The translations under genes and the position numbers were made by a program. A DNA stretch of 64,000 bases from Piscicola geometra. Its lineage: Eukaryota; Annelida; Clitellata; Hirudinida; Piscicolidae. The stretch lies in contig OX030970.1 of assembly GCA_943735955.1 (NCBI GenBank), positions 4,685,869 to 4,749,868 on the forward strand, given 5' to 3'. The notes below the pieces were generated by a model, which saw only the letters and a program-made list of their open reading frames with translations, did not search any database and was not told where the DNA came from. Positions 13,294 through 25,735 of this stretch are shown in pieces (positions within the stretch are counted from its first letter, which is position 1; each line of letters starts with the position of its first letter).

Positions 13294-13722
13294 GTGGTGG
13301 TGCTTTGTGGGGGTGCTTTGTGGTGGTGCTTTGTGGTGGTGCTTTGTGGGGGTGCTTTGTGGTGGTGCTTTGTGGTGGTGCTTTGTGGTGGTGCTTTGTG
13401 GGGGTGCTTTGTGGTGGTGCTTTGTGGTGGTGCTTTGTGGTGGTGCTTTGTGGTGGTGCTTTGTGGGGGTGCTTTGTGGTGGTGCTTTGTGGGGGTGCTT
13501 TGTGGTGGTGCTTTGTGGGGGTGCTTTGTGGTGGTGCTTTGTGGTGGTGCTTTGTGGTGGTGCTTTGTGGTGGTGCTTTGTGGGGGTGCTTTGTGGTGGT
13601 GCTTTGTGGTGGTGCTTTGTGGTGGTGCTTTGTGGGGGTGCTTTGTGGTGGTGCTTTGTGGGGGTGCTTTGTGGTGGTGCTTTGTGGGGGTGCTTTGTGG
13701 GGGTGCTTTGTGGTGGTGCTTT
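13294..13722. repeat. 13-bp minisatellite (TGCTTTGTGGTGG)n
   Basis: About 33 head-to-tail copies of a 13-bp unit. Two variants, TGCTTTGTGGTGG and TGCTTTGTGGGGG, alternate irregularly. Because 13 is not a multiple of three and the unit has no stop codon, long open frames appear on both strands. They are not evidence of coding. Confidence 0.95.
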
Positions 13723-14074
13723 CACACAAACGAAAGCTTTATTTTGTTTTAAAGGGAAGACAATACAGTTTGCGGAAAGATTGTAGCAAAGTGTAATAAA
13801 TGGATTTTTTTTTACATTTTTCAAAGGTTCAGCTTTCAGCATAAAATACTATCTAAAGACAAGTCACATCTCTTCATTAAAAGAATTTTCATTCAACTTT
13901 TAAAGTTATATTGAATTATTTATTTTAATTTTTTGGTGTTATAAAGATACAAAATTATTCATCATCAATCTCCAAAACCCTACGTTGTGGCAGAAGCCTA
14001 GACATTTTTACATTTATAGGTAATGATGGCAATTTGGACCCAATTGATATTTGGTTGGCTGATCTGTGATAAAT
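13723..14074. other. Intergenic AT-rich spacer
   Basis: No gene or repeat family recognised between the minisatellite and the hAT remnant. Confidence 0.4.
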
Positions 14075-14365
14075 TAAATAAATCACCCATTGAACAAGAG
14101 GTGGATTCTTATCTTTAAATGCCTAAAGCAGATACAAGAGAAAATACTGATATCCTTGTTTGGTGGGAAACCAGTCAAAGTTATTGCCGCTTCTCGCAAG
14201 ATTGGCCAGGGCAGTATATTGTATTCCAGCATCCAACACATTTCCTAACGGGTTTTCGTTGCTGTAGGCAGCATTGTTGCTTAAAAATAGGAAAAATTTT
14301 AATCCCAACACAATTAAAATATAAGTCTTTTGCTGTGAAAAGTATAGTCAAATGGTATTGGAAAA
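14075..14365 (+). pseudogene. hAT transposase C-terminal (dimerisation) fragment
   Basis: The translation contains DILVWWETSQS, like the D-x-L-x-WW segment of hAT transposases. After a frame change, KNRKNFNPNTIKI resembles the block that ends the hAT dimerisation domain. An in-frame stop (before MPKAD), a frameshift and a stop after FSLL show that the copy is dead. No terminal repeats were found around it. The assignment rests on motif similarity. Confidence 0.6.
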
Positions 14366-17300
14366 TGATTATTCAAAAGATAACATTCAAAAAGGCGCAT
14401 TTAACAAAGAACTAAACTACTAAATGCTTTTTCATACAATATAAATTTCATTTGAAACACTTATTCTAAACTTTAATTTCCCATTAATAAGTTACATAAC
14501 TTTTTTTCCATTTTAATTTTTTAAACTAACGAGGTCACGAATTTTAACGATAATTAAGGTTCGTTAAAAATTCGTTAGAAAATATAACGCTAACGGCTTT
14601 TGACGGTAAATCTGCTCTGCTTAATTATTTTATCGCAGCAAAAGTTAAAGGTTTTAACAAAGACACTTGAGGATTTGCAAGGTGTTGACTAAGTCAAATA
14701 GACTTAGGAAGGCGACGATATTGAATCTTAATTCCACCTGTCAACCGCCATTTTGGTGCCAGAATATTTTAAGCTGATTTATCCCCTGAATTCAAATACG
14801 GCAGTAGTTTTTTCCTAAAAGCTTGAGTTCTGAGATACAACGTTTTAATCCTTTGAATGGAGCACCCTACGATTTTTAATTGAATTGAAGAAATAAAATC
14901 GGATCATTAAAATCTTTTTTTTTCAATTATAAAAATATTTTATTATAAAATATTAAAAGAATGTCCATGATTAAAAAAATGAAATACTGAACTATTTAAA
15001 CTGCGTTTTGAGCTGTCCTTAAAGAGACGCCAATTGTCTTAAAAATATTTTTTTAACAAGTTTTTTCAAGAGCTCACTAATTTCTTTAAAAAACCCGAAT
15101 ATGTTATTTTGAAGGCAACAGATAATTTACTTTTTCTAGCACTTATTTTCATTCAACCTAGAAGCTAGTAATTCAGAAACTTCTTTTGACAAGTTGAGAT
15201 TTTTGATCAGACCAAATAGTTTTCTTTTTTTAAACGTTGAGGAATTCATGACACCTCTTTATAAACACCTTCACCTTCATTAATATCAGAAGCTTCATCA
15301 AAGAAATGCTCGTCTTCAAATATTCTTGTAGTTGGTGAAATGTTGGTATCGGCATTTCTTCTAAATTAGGAACCGGGCGACTAGCAGAAAAATCGAGATA
15401 ATTCCACTCATTACGGTTATTTCTTTTTATTCCAATGACGTTTAAAGAGAAAAAAATTCTCAAAATGGATTTGAGTTTCTTTCAAGACCATTGGTAAACC
15501 AAATTTCAAACGATTAATTTTTCCAGTAGTCACTGTTGTGAAGGTTTTTCACACATTTTACAAATCTGGTTTAGTGTTCATGCTTCATCTTAATCATCAA
15601 GTTTCACACCAAAGTGACCGATTTAAGCTTTCTTCATAAAATCACTCACAGTCTTTCTATTTTCTTTCCAAATAAGGCAAAACACATCAGGATTATTAAA
15701 AAAACCTTCTTCTACTTGAACTCACTCTATTTAATATATAAAAATGCAAATATAATAGTTTTTTTATTATATTTAAAGTTTAATACAAAATATATATATA
15801 TTTATATAGCGCAGTGTTAATAAATATTTCAAAAACTGCAGATTATAATGAAACTTATCTGAAAAACTAGAGCTGGTAGAAAAAATCTGATTTCATATTT
15901 GAATTGCATGATGTTATTTTCCGTGAAAATTTCAAAAAAAATGACAAAATGACTACTTTTTCTTTAGTGATGATTTCACTGAAGAAAACTTGCGATATTT
16001 TTTATTTTCCGTGAAGATTTCAGAACGAAACTATTTATCTTCTTGTTATATTCATAATAATTTTTCACTTTTTTTACTTCATTTATTTGAATTATTTCAA
16101 GTTTCAACCAAAGCCTTAACTTTATTTCTAATTCCTTACCCTAACCCAACAATTTTTTTCTAAACATTTTAAACCAAAACCCTAACCTTAACTCCTAACC
16201 CTAACCCTTAACTATTTACTAGTTTCTTTAGTCTATGGTTCACCTTATCACACTGCTTCTATATTCTAAGGTTGTGAAAAATAGTGTCATTGATTTCAGA
16301 AGCCTGCTCACTTATTGGGTACTCCATAGGTAAGGCCTCTTTATCAATGTCCTAGTCTCTCTTTTGCCTATCTATAATCGTCTTGAGAAGAGGTAACAGA
16401 TTAAAAATTAACTTATAGACTACTCCAAGTGTCCAACTGCTGCTTCTGACACCAAATGCACATACAAGCCAAAAAACACCACCAGAACAACTTGAAATAG
16501 GGAGGTTCCATAACTTCTCTTACTAGACAGGCTAGGCGATTGTTTATCTGTGGGTTCTGGCTTGAGAACTCAGTGAGACCATTAAAGTAGTGAATAAGGA
16601 TTGTTTTTGTTTTGAAAAAACCAAAATTTGTTGTTTTCGTAAAAAAACAACCCACTGGATACCATTCTTTGCCGCCAAGGTAAAAGAGAAACTCATTGAT
16701 TCGGTTCCAGGGTTTAGCTGAGCTCAAGAGCCACCAGCTGAAGACACATGTCAAGTGCATGTTCAACTACACCTTTATTTGTTCTATAAACGTTTATTTC
16801 CACGATGAAACTTTGTAAAACCTGATACATATTTATATCCGTTTCACCCAATTGCAGAACTTTATTCATGCCACTGCTTAAGCCCAGTGTAGTGTGGGCG
16901 GCACAAATATTTTTTATCATATTTATAATATTATATTATTTCAAGTATTATATTAAATAACCTTATTTTGTAAAATTTGAGTAAATTAAATTATCTAATG
17001 ATTTATTTTTACTTGAAAACGCTGAAGCTTAAGCCTGAATCTTCGATTTAGGTTTTTGGGTGTGGGGGGGAAGGGGTTTCATCAAAAGTACCAACTTCCT
17101 ATATTAAATATTCAATGAAATAACCTAGTGAACCATATTCCAAGTGGACGTAACGAATTTCTAACTTTTTGATTTTTTGTTTTCTTATGCCCCCCCCCTA
17201 CTAAAGATTTTTATTAAACTGTTACAACTTTGAATCTAATCATATTTTTCATACAAAAATAAATAAAACACAAATTAAATCTTGAAAATTAATTTAATTT

Positions 17301-17394
17301 GTTACATTTATTTAAAACTATGCAATATAAAACCTTTAAACAAACTCTAAACTTACAAAAGAATAAATCAACATTGTTCTAACGGAGTCTGGTA
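14366..17394. other. Gene-poor AT-rich intergenic region
   Basis: Mostly AT-rich sequence with short open frames (near 15.2-15.5 and 16.4-16.9 kb, minus) that match no family I recognise; some may be transposon relics. Degenerate CCCTAA-like runs lie at 16135-16212. Confidence 0.4.
16135..16212. repeat. Degenerate interstitial telomere-like (CCCTAA) runs
   Basis: Contains CCCTAACCCAAC and, further on, CCTAACCCTAACCCTTAAC, interrupted and imperfect. It resembles the animal telomere repeat TTAGGG read on the other strand. It is too short to imply a fusion point. Confidence 0.4.
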
Positions 17395-17955
17395 CAGTAA
17401 AAAGGTAAAACTTCTCTTAAGCGATTCCTCTAACGAGCGGAATCCCCTCTCATACGAACGATTTCAAAAGGACGCATTGTATTTGCATTGAAATCTCATG
17501 AACGGAAACTCTCTAACGCGTAAAAGGACAGCTCATGCGTCAAATTTCACCCCTTTAAGCGGAATTGGATTAAAATATTTCTTTTAAAAAAATAATTAGC
17601 ACATTTATGCACGTCACTGATCAATCGACTGTTTCCTCTTTGCTTATAACTTCGTTTCCGTTCAAGTTTCACGCGTATTTATTGTATAGTATTATAATAA
17701 TTTCATTAAACTTACGTTATACAATCGTTAGTTTAGGTTTTTAACATTATGACGTTTCGTGAAAGAAAGTTGCTAACATTAGATGAAAAGGTTTAATGCA
17801 TTAAGTTAAATGAAAGTGGGCAAAGTTTGAGATGTTTTGGAGAAAAAGATAGTGTTGGAAAAACTCAGATTTACAACATTTTTCCCAGCAAAAACAAAAT
17901 CATGAAATTGTTTGAAAATGGAGGAAATCTCAAAAAAAAGACCGAAAGAAAATGT
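17395..17955 (+). pseudogene. pogo/Tigger-type transposon remnant (5' TIR and N-terminal HTH)
   Basis: After TA at 17393-17394 comes CAGTAAAAAGGTAAAACTTC with CTTAAGCGATTCC, resembling a pogo-type terminal repeat. A reading frame from 17749 encodes a CENP-B/pogo-like helix-turn-helix: KLLTLDEKV, stop, CIKLNESGQS, then VGKTQIYNI and KLFENGGN. The in-frame TAA and the loss of the catalytic DDE part make it a relic. No matching right TIR was found. Confidence 0.6.
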
Positions 17956-19314
17956 AGGGGAGACCGGGGTTGTATGTCCCAGTTTTTACAAATGTTTTTA
18001 TAAGTTCGTTATTTTTAAAACAATAATATTCCTAATTGTTGTATGTACAAAGAAATCTATAAGTAAATAGTTAAAACCTAAAAATCCAGTTTGTTAATTA
18101 AATTCATATAAAAAGATAAATTTTTCGACGGAGTCCTAAATGTAATAAATAACCCCGTACACAGGGTTGAATGTTACAAGTGTCAAAAGTGCGATTAAAA
18201 TGAAAAAAAACAGTAATTTGTTGAAGTTCATTACCAAAACCAGCCTATCGGAATTTTTTTAAACATTTGCTCTGTTGAAGCTTGTGGTCCTGCTCAGACT
18301 TGTAGCCTCGTGAGTTTGAATTGAGAAAAAACTGTTGCGTGTAAAAATAACTTAAACCAATCAGCGCCTAACCTTTGAGCATTATAAAACTTTTCAAAAA
18401 CCTGATCTCATTTTCACAGCATATTGATATGCAAACTTTCTTACTTTTTGTGGTGGAAAACCATGGTAGAGTTTCGTTGCTGTTTCTACAAGTTCTAGCT
18501 CCTGCTTAGTGGTAAAAGCTTTTTGACAGTGTTCATTCCTCGACGGCAAAGTACTTACGTTTGTTATAAAGTAGTTGACCACTTGGAATAGGTTAATTTT
18601 CTTTATGCAGCATCCCCTCAAGGCAGTTTTAGATAGACAAAAGAGAAACTTTGGATATTGATGATAAAGCCTTACCTATGGAGTACTCAATCAGTGAGCA
18701 GGCTTCTGGAATCGATGACACTCTAGTTCACAACCTTGGAATAGAGAAACAGTGTGGTAAAGTGAACCATATACTAAAGAAACTAGTAAATTGGATGCAG
18801 TCAGTAGATCCATCATCCTATAAAAGAGCCAGCAGCCTAGAAATGGCCAGATCCCGTCTTCCAGAGGCTTCAAGGCAGCGGCTCAACAACAAAAATAGTT
18901 ACAACTTAACTAGAGGAAAAGAAAAAAGCTTAGTTTTAAAGAAAAGCAAAAATTTAAGAAAAGCTGGTTTATAGAAAAAAGCTAAAAAGATTTGAACATG
19001 TATTCCTGTTGAAATCAAAAGATGACTTTTTGACTGAAAATCAATACGTTTAAAAATATTTATTCAATGAAATTATTAACCAAGAAAGATTGAAATATGA
19101 AAAATTGCACAAAACTTTAGAAAAATTTTAAAAATGTGTTTTTCTAGTGATTTAAAGGTTTAATATCTTCCATTTTGTGTGTGTTTTTTTTTCAATCGCG
19201 AGGGGGAAGGTTATTTTTGACCTACAAATCATTTTTGTGTCAAACTTTAAGTATTGTTAGTGTTTATCATGTCCTAAGTTAGAAATTTTGAGATCGATGA
19301 TTATGCCTCCCCTA
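17955..19314. mobile_element. Possible second degenerate DNA transposon
   Basis: Begins TAGGGGAG (17955-17962) and ends with its reverse complement CTCCCCTA (19307-19314). A minus-strand frame at 18621-18394 reads like an N-terminal transposase segment (FTTKQELELVE, then KVRKFAYQYA). A plus-strand frame of 107 codons at 18651-18974 is unrecognised. The terminal match is only 8 bp, so the limits are tentative. Confidence 0.35.
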
Positions 19315-19639
19315 ACATAGAATCCATTTAAAGAAATGCGCTTACAAAGAATCAAAACCAAAACTTAAAATGCAAACTTTGATTGTTTCATCTATTTACC
19401 GAATTTCTATAGCAAACTTTGATGAGTTTTCAAAAATTTCTTTAATATGTTAAATTATTTTTAACAACGCATTTTTACATATTACAATTTTCACGGAAAA
19501 CTCTTCTGTGGAAATTTCACTGAACAAAATTTGTTTTTTTTTCCGTAAAATATAATTTGAACTACGATTACAGTTTGAAATCACCATCTCAAATATAGTT
19601 TAAATCAGCTTTAATGTTTTTATTTGCCGGTCTGTATTA

Positions 19640-22600
19640 TATATAGGATATAACACATAAAATATAAAACTTAATAACTGAATATAATATTAAGAAAAAA
19701 ATAAATAATTCTCGAATAAAATATAAATACCTGAATATACCATAAATAAATAAATAAATAATTATCGAAAAAAATATAAGTAACTGAGTATAATATAAAT
19801 AAAAATAAATAATTATCGAATAAAAAATAAGTAGCTGAGTATAATATAAATAATAAATAAATAATTATCGAATAAAAAATAAGTAACTGAATATAATATG
19901 AATACAAAATAAATAATTATCGAATAAAATATAAATAACTGAATATAATATAAATTATTAAATAGAATATAAATAATTGAATAAGAATAAATATTTTTAA
20001 AAATATATCATATTAAATAAAATAAAAATTATTAAATAAAATAAAATTATTAAGTAAAATAAAAATTATTGAATAAAGTGAAATTATTAAGTAAAATAAA
20101 AAGTATTGAATAAAATATTGAATAAAATATTTCATTATTTAAAATAATTTTAAAAATATATAAATAATTTATAAAATTTATATTAAAAAAAAAAATATAT
20201 ATATATTTAAAATAATTAAAATTTATATTTAAAATAATTTAAAATTTATATTTAAAGTAAGAAAAAAATTATATTTAAAATAATTAAAAATTTATATTTG
20301 AAAAAATTAACAATTTATATTTAAAGTAATAAAAAAATTATATTTGAAATAATTAAAAATTTATATTTGAAAAAATTAAAAATTTACATTTAAAATAATT
20401 TTAAAAAATTATTTGAAATTATTAGAAATTTATATTTAATTAAAAATTTATATTTAAAAAAACTTATATTTTTATTTAAATAATTAAAAATTTATATTTA
20501 AAAAAACTTATATTTTTATTTAAATAATTAAAAATTTATATTTAAATAATTAAAAAATTATATTTAAATAATTAAAAATTTATATTTAAATAATTAAAAA
20601 ATTTTATTTAAAATAATTAAAATTTATATTTAAAATAATAAAAAAATTATACTTAGAATAATTAAAAAATTATATGTAAAATAATTAAAATTTATATTTA
20701 AATTAAGTAAAAATTTATATTTCAAATAATTAAATAGAAAAAAATAAATTTAAAAAAATATATCATATTTAAAAAAAGAAAATATAAATAATTGAATAGA
20801 AAAAAATATATTTAAAAATATATCATAATTAAAAAAATAAAAACTAAATAATTGAATATAAAAAAATATATTTAAAAATATAAAATATAAATAATTGAAT
20901 ATAAAAAAATATGTTTAAAAATATATCATAATTAAAAAAATATATTAAAAAATATATCATAATTAAAAAAATATATTAAAAAATATATCATAATTAAAAA
21001 TATATATTTAAAAATATATCATAATTAAAAAAATATATTAAAAAATATATCATAATTAAAAAAATAAAATTAAAAATATATCATAATTAAAAAAATATAA
21101 TAAAAAATATATCATAATTAAAAAAATATATTAAAAAATATATCATAATAAAAAAAATATATTAAAAAATATATCATAATAAAAAAAATAAATTAAAAAA
21201 TATATCATAATTAAAAAAATAAATTAAAAAAATATATCATAATTAAAAATATATATTTAAAAATATATCATAATTAAAAAAATATATTAAAAAATATATC
21301 ATAATTAAAAAAATAAAATTAAAAATATATCATAATTAAAAAAATATAATAAAAAATATATCATAATTAAAAAAATATATTAAAAAATATATCATAATAA
21401 AAAAAATATATTAAAAAATATATCATAATAAAAAAAATAAATTAAAAAATATATCATAATTAAAAAAATAAATTAAAAAAATATATCATAATTAAAAAAT
21501 ATAATATAAATAATTGAATAGAAAAAAAGAAATTTAAAAAAATATATCATATTTAAAAAAAGAAAATATAAATAATTGAATAAAACAAAATATATTTAAA
21601 AATATATCATAATTAAAAAAATATAATATAAATAATTGCATAGAACAAAATATATTAAACAAAATAAATATTATTGAATCAAATATATATAATTGAATAG
21701 AAAAAATATATTAAACAAAATAACTATTTTTGAATTAAATAAATATTATTGAATAAAAAAAATATTATTGAATTAAATAAATATTATTGAAAAAAATAAA
21801 TATTATTGAATAAAATAAATATTATTGAATAAAATAAATATTATTGAATAAAATAAATATTATTGAATAAAATAAATATTATTGAATAAAATAAATATTA
21901 TTGAATAAAATAAATATTATTGAATAAAATAAATATTATTGAATAAAATAAATATTATTGAATAAAATAAAAATTATTGAATAAAATAAAAATTATTGAA
22001 TAAAATAAAAATTATTAAATAAAATAAAATTATTGAATAAAATAAAAATTATTGAATAAAATGAAAATTATCGAATAAAATAAAAATTGTTAAATTAAAT
22101 ATAAATATTAAATAAAATAAAATTATTAAATAAAAGATATCTAATTGAATAAAATACAAATTATTGAAAAAATACAAATTATTTAATAAAATATATATTA
22201 TTCAATAAAATATAAAATATTTGATAAAATATAAATGATTTAATAAAATTTAAATTATTTAATAAAATATAAATTATTTATTAAAATATAAATTATTTAT
22301 TAAAATATAAATATTCAATAAAATACTTCATTATTTAAAATTAAAATAAAATATATAAATAATTTATAAAATATTTCATTTTTTTAAGTAATTAAAAAAT
22401 ATATATTAATAATTTATCAAATATTTCAATATTTAAAATAATTAAAAATATATACATAGTTTAAAATATATACATATTTTAAAATATATACATATTTTAA
22501 AATATATACATATTTTAAAATATATACATATTTTAAAATATATACATATTTTAAAATATATACATATTTTAAAATATATACATATTTTAAAATATATACA

Positions 22601-22720
22601 TAATTTAAAATATATACATATCTTTAAATATATACATAATTTAAAATATATACATAGTTTAAAATATACATAATTTATAAAATATTTCTTTTTTTTAATT
22701 AATTTAAAATTTATATTGTT
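19640..22720. repeat. 3-kb AT-rich satellite of mixed short tandem units
   Basis: Almost pure A/T. Successive blocks use different units, for example AATAAATATTATTGAATA (21.8-21.98 kb), ATATATCATAATTAAAAA (20.9-21.5 kb) and AAATATATACATATTTT (22.45-22.65 kb). A roughly 249-bp segment starting at 20991 is repeated almost exactly from 21240. No coding potential. Confidence 0.9.
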
Positions 22721-22721
22721 G

Positions 22722-22900
22722 TCTTAGATTGTTAAGTTGTTGGACCTGCAACTTAAAGGTCGCGATTTCGAATCCATGTTCAGCCATACGTGAGCTGTCA
22801 TATACCTAGTGTTTATGATGCGGTGTTTCACGACTTATGTCGTGTGAGTGGCGTGCCTTGGCGTATATAAATACGCATTTTAAAAATATATTATTATTAT
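22722..22900 (+). mobile_element. tRNA-derived SINE, subfamily B
   Basis: Degenerate head with a B box (TTCGAATCC), then a body containing GATGCGGTGTTTCACGAC and GTGTGAGTGGCG, ending in a TATT-rich tail. It directly abuts the AT satellite. Related copies lie at 25845-26028 (minus) and 35557-35750 (plus). Confidence 0.8.
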
Positions 22901-23386
22901 TATTTATTTTTATATTATTTATTATTATTTATAAATAATTTATAAAATATTTCATTATTCAAAGTAATTAAAATATATATATAAATAATTCATAAAATAT
23001 TTAGTCCGTTTCATTTATATAACAATTTTAATAATAATTTATATAAAAATTAAGTCCATTTAGACTATTGTATAACACTAAAAAAAGTGTAATTCTCTTG
23101 GAGGGGTTTTCTCCGTTTTTGTTTTTTTTCAGTTTCAGAACAACAAGTGTTGTGAATTTGAAGGAAAGATTAAAACGGCTAAAAGATATCTTGAAAATAT
23201 TTTTAAAATAAAGAGCGCCATCTACAGTCAGTCAGCCTCCAACATCTGCTCACGAGCAAGCTACGATACTTCCAAGGAAGCGCACCAGAAAGTCAATTTA
23301 ATCAATTTTCAACTGAATTCACTGAATTATTTAAAATTTCTCTAAATTTTCATTTTCTCGCCTAATTGATCATGAATATGAGCCTC
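22901..23386. other. Upstream region of the cysteine-rich peptide gene
   Basis: AT-rich sequence. Nothing definite seen before the TATA box at 23387. Confidence 0.4.
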
Positions 23387-23420
23387 TATAAAAGCAGGAA
23401 AGCTAATCCTTCGTCAGTTT
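23387..23420 (+). promoter_or_regulatory. TATA box and initiator of the cysteine-rich peptide gene
   Basis: TATAAAAG at 23387-23394 is followed by an initiator-like TCAGT at 23414-23418, so a +1 A at 23416 would be 29 nt from the TATA start. The 5' UTR to the ATG at 23440 would be about 24 nt. The spacing is that of a canonical focused promoter. Confidence 0.7.
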
Positions 23421-23439
23421 CGACGACCTCCGAAGCAAA

Positions 23440-24086
23440 ATGGCAAGATTCCTCCTCTTCCTGTGTCTTCTCTTTGTGGTGACTCTTGTGACTGCAGGTT
23501 TGTCCGTGTGCTTGCTTGTCTGCGTGACTGCGTTCCAAGTACCTGATTATTACTCCTAAGAACAATGCGGAAAAACTGTAAGGTTTTCATAAACAATATA
23601 ACAAAATCTATTTTTTAAAAACTTTTTAAACTGCTTTCATTAGGGTTTGCATCGTTATCCCGATATTAACGCGTTTATTAATTAACACAGTTAAAAAAAG
23701 TAACACAGAAATATAATCATGCGACTTATTTTATGAAAGCAGACGTTTCCATTTAACAAATTTCTTGCAAAAATCACTATATAAATACATTTTTATGATC
23801 ATAAATTCCTTAATGGTCGTATGATTGTAATAACCAATTCTGCTTTATCTACTCTCCAGACGCCACATGCGAGAGGGAGCCTGATTGGTGCCCCACCTTT
23901 GCTGAATTGGACTGCAAGTTGAGGGACAGGGACACATGTTGCATCACGTGTCCCGAACTTTCTGACCTGACTGAAGAAAGCGATGAATGCAAGGACCAAT
24001 CTAGATATTGCTCTGCCCATCCAACTCTGGACTGCGAGAAAGAAAAGAAGGTCTGTTGTGAAACGTGCGCCTCCAGGGAAGCCTGA
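23440..24086 (+). CDS. Small secreted protein with two six-cysteine repeats
   Basis: Exons 23440-23497 and 23860-24086 join in phase to encode 94 residues. Residues 1-19 form a clean signal peptide (MARFLLFLC, a hydrophobic core, then VTA). The mature part has two repeats, each with spacing C-x6-C-x7-C-x6-CC-x2-C, ending CCITC and CCETC. The pattern resembles PLAC-type domains of extracellular matrix proteases, and more loosely ShK-like folds, but no family is proven. The mature chain is rich in Asp/Glu. Polyadenylation signals AATAAA occur at 24237-24246. Strong core promoter and short intron suggest a highly expressed secretory product. Function unknown; an extracellular structural, inhibitory or defence peptide is possible. 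Confidence 0.82.
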
Positions 24087-24236
24087 GAAGAGGAATTGGA
24101 AGCGCGAAGAGTGAGATGTGGAAAAGACTTTCCGGTGAAGAAAGATGAAAGAATCTGAATTAATTGTCCAAAGAAAGACATGATAGTGATCATTTAATGT
24201 AAATTTAATTTTAATGGAATTGTTGTAAAATTATGG

Positions 24237-24246
24237 AATAAATAAA
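24237..24246 (+). terminator. Polyadenylation signal of the cysteine-rich peptide gene
   Basis: Two overlapping AATAAA motifs about 150 nt after the stop codon at 24086. Confidence 0.7.
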
Positions 24247-24249
24247 GTG

Positions 24250-24660
24250 CATCACTAATGTTTGTATTAGTATTAACTTATTACAAATAAAATAAAAAAA
24301 CTCTTACGTCGCTCACCACTTATATTTTATTGAACACCACTGATATTCCAGTAACTGAAACTAGAACTGAAACTGAAATTATTGCAATCAGTTTTATTGA
24401 AACTGAACTATAAACAATTTATTATAAAAAACTAAAACGATTTAGAAATAAAAACTTTAAAAAAAAGACGAAAAAAAGTGATACAACTAGAAATTTTCAA
24501 ATTTAAAACAATTTTTTCTAGCTTTTTGAAAACTTAAACATGTTTAGAAATTCTCGAAGGAAAAGCAACCACTACATCTGAGACATTTACATCCATGCAA
24601 TAGCCGCTGGATTATTATTTAAATGAATTGAAAAAAACACACAGTGATCTATTAAATATT
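24250..24660. other. Intergenic spacer
   Basis: AT-rich sequence, no gene or repeat recognised. Confidence 0.4.
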
Positions 24661-24669
24661 GGATCCACC

Positions 24670-24935
24670 ATAAGATTACATATGCCTGTCTCACAGCTAT
24701 TTTCTGAGGGTCTCGACGACGATTTCCCTATAGCACCGTCTAGGACAGTAAATCGTGCCTGACGACGTGGCCAAACTAAGTCAGCTTTCGACGTTTGACG
24801 GTTTCTAGAAGATGTTCATGTTGTCTAACCAGTGCTGCTGTAATCTGATGGACATAGTTGTTGGTTCTGAGTTCCAAGATGCCGTGAAGTTTACGGAGAC
24901 ATTCAGGCTTAAAAAGGTGTATCTTGCGTTCTGTT
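24670..24935 (-). pseudogene. LINE 3'-terminal ORF2 fragment
   Basis: On the minus strand, translation gives LLETVKRRKLT, stop, FGHVVRHDLLS, matching the (R)RRKLxWFGHVxRHD block common at the C-terminus of non-LTR retrotransposon ORF2 proteins. Several stops show decay. Confidence 0.6.
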
Positions 24936-25178
24936 TCCGCGTAAACTCATTTACCGCCACTGCAGCGTTTTCACATAATCAATTTTTATGTTTTTTGCTG
25001 TTTTAATACTTTAATTCAAATATTTTTTAACAATAAATTTGACCCTTTAATTTAATGAATTTAGGTTTTCCATCTTCAATTTCTTTATTTATAGTCTTCA
25101 ATTTCCTGCTCACCTTAAACATCTCTCAAAAAAAGTTTTCTACTTAATTAATTTTTTTCCATTTATGAAAGAAGAAGC

Positions 25179-25400
25179 ATGCGAAAGCACAGCCTTCCTA
25201 GAACAACTGCACAGCCTCTTCTGCCAATGCTGGGAAGAAGGAACTGTGGGTTCCGCGCAGAAAGGTCAACTATAGATATGATCTTCACACTCAGACAACT
25301 GCAAGAAAAAGGCAGAGAACGACACAAACCCTTTTTCTTAGCTTTCATAGACCTGACCAAAGCGTTTGATCTTGTCAGTAACAGGATGAGGTCTTCAGAG
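25179..25400 (+). pseudogene. LINE reverse transcriptase fragment
   Basis: The translation has CGFRAERSTIDMIFTLRQLQ and FIDLTKAFDLVS, the fingers and first catalytic region of a non-LTR reverse transcriptase. It then breaks off. It is the same family as 31769-32600 and lies in the opposite orientation to the 3' fragment at 24.7 kb, so these are separate insertions or a rearranged copy. Confidence 0.8.
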
Positions 25401-25484
25401 GATGAGATCTCCACAGTATGAAGTCTGTTAGGATGAAGGACTAAAAAAATATTAATTAAATACGTTAAATACATAAGATAAAAT

Positions 25485-25735
25485 AAAAAATTATCAGATA
25501 AAATATTAATTATCAGATAAAATATAAAGTATCAGATCAAATATAAATTATCAGATCAAATATAAATTATCAGATAAAATATAAATTATTAGATAAAATA
25601 TAAATTATTAGATAAAATATAAATTAGCAAATAAAATATGAATTAGCAAATAAAATATAAATTATCAGATAAAATATAAATTATCAGATAAATTATAAAT
25701 TATCAGATAAATTAAAAATTAGCAAATAAAAAGAC
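25485..25735. repeat. 19-bp AT-rich tandem repeat (ATCAGATAAAATATAAATT)n
   Basis: About a dozen imperfect copies of a 19-bp unit with TCAGAT/TTAGAT/AGCAAAT variants. It lies next to a subfamily B SINE, as the larger AT satellite does. Confidence 0.85.

Noticed and set aside
13198..13842. Overlapping long open frames on both strands
   Set aside because: Explained fully by the stop-free 13-bp minisatellite; no protein family resemblance.
15230..15463. 77-codon minus-strand frame
   Set aside because: No homology recognised and no supporting splice sites or promoter.
16135..16212. Chromosome fusion point marked by telomere repeats
   Set aside because: The CCCTAA runs are short, degenerate and not arranged head to head.
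16413..16920. Two overlapping minus-strand frames suggestive of a transposase
   Set aside because: Composition is plausible for a transposon relic, but no diagnostic motif could be identified.
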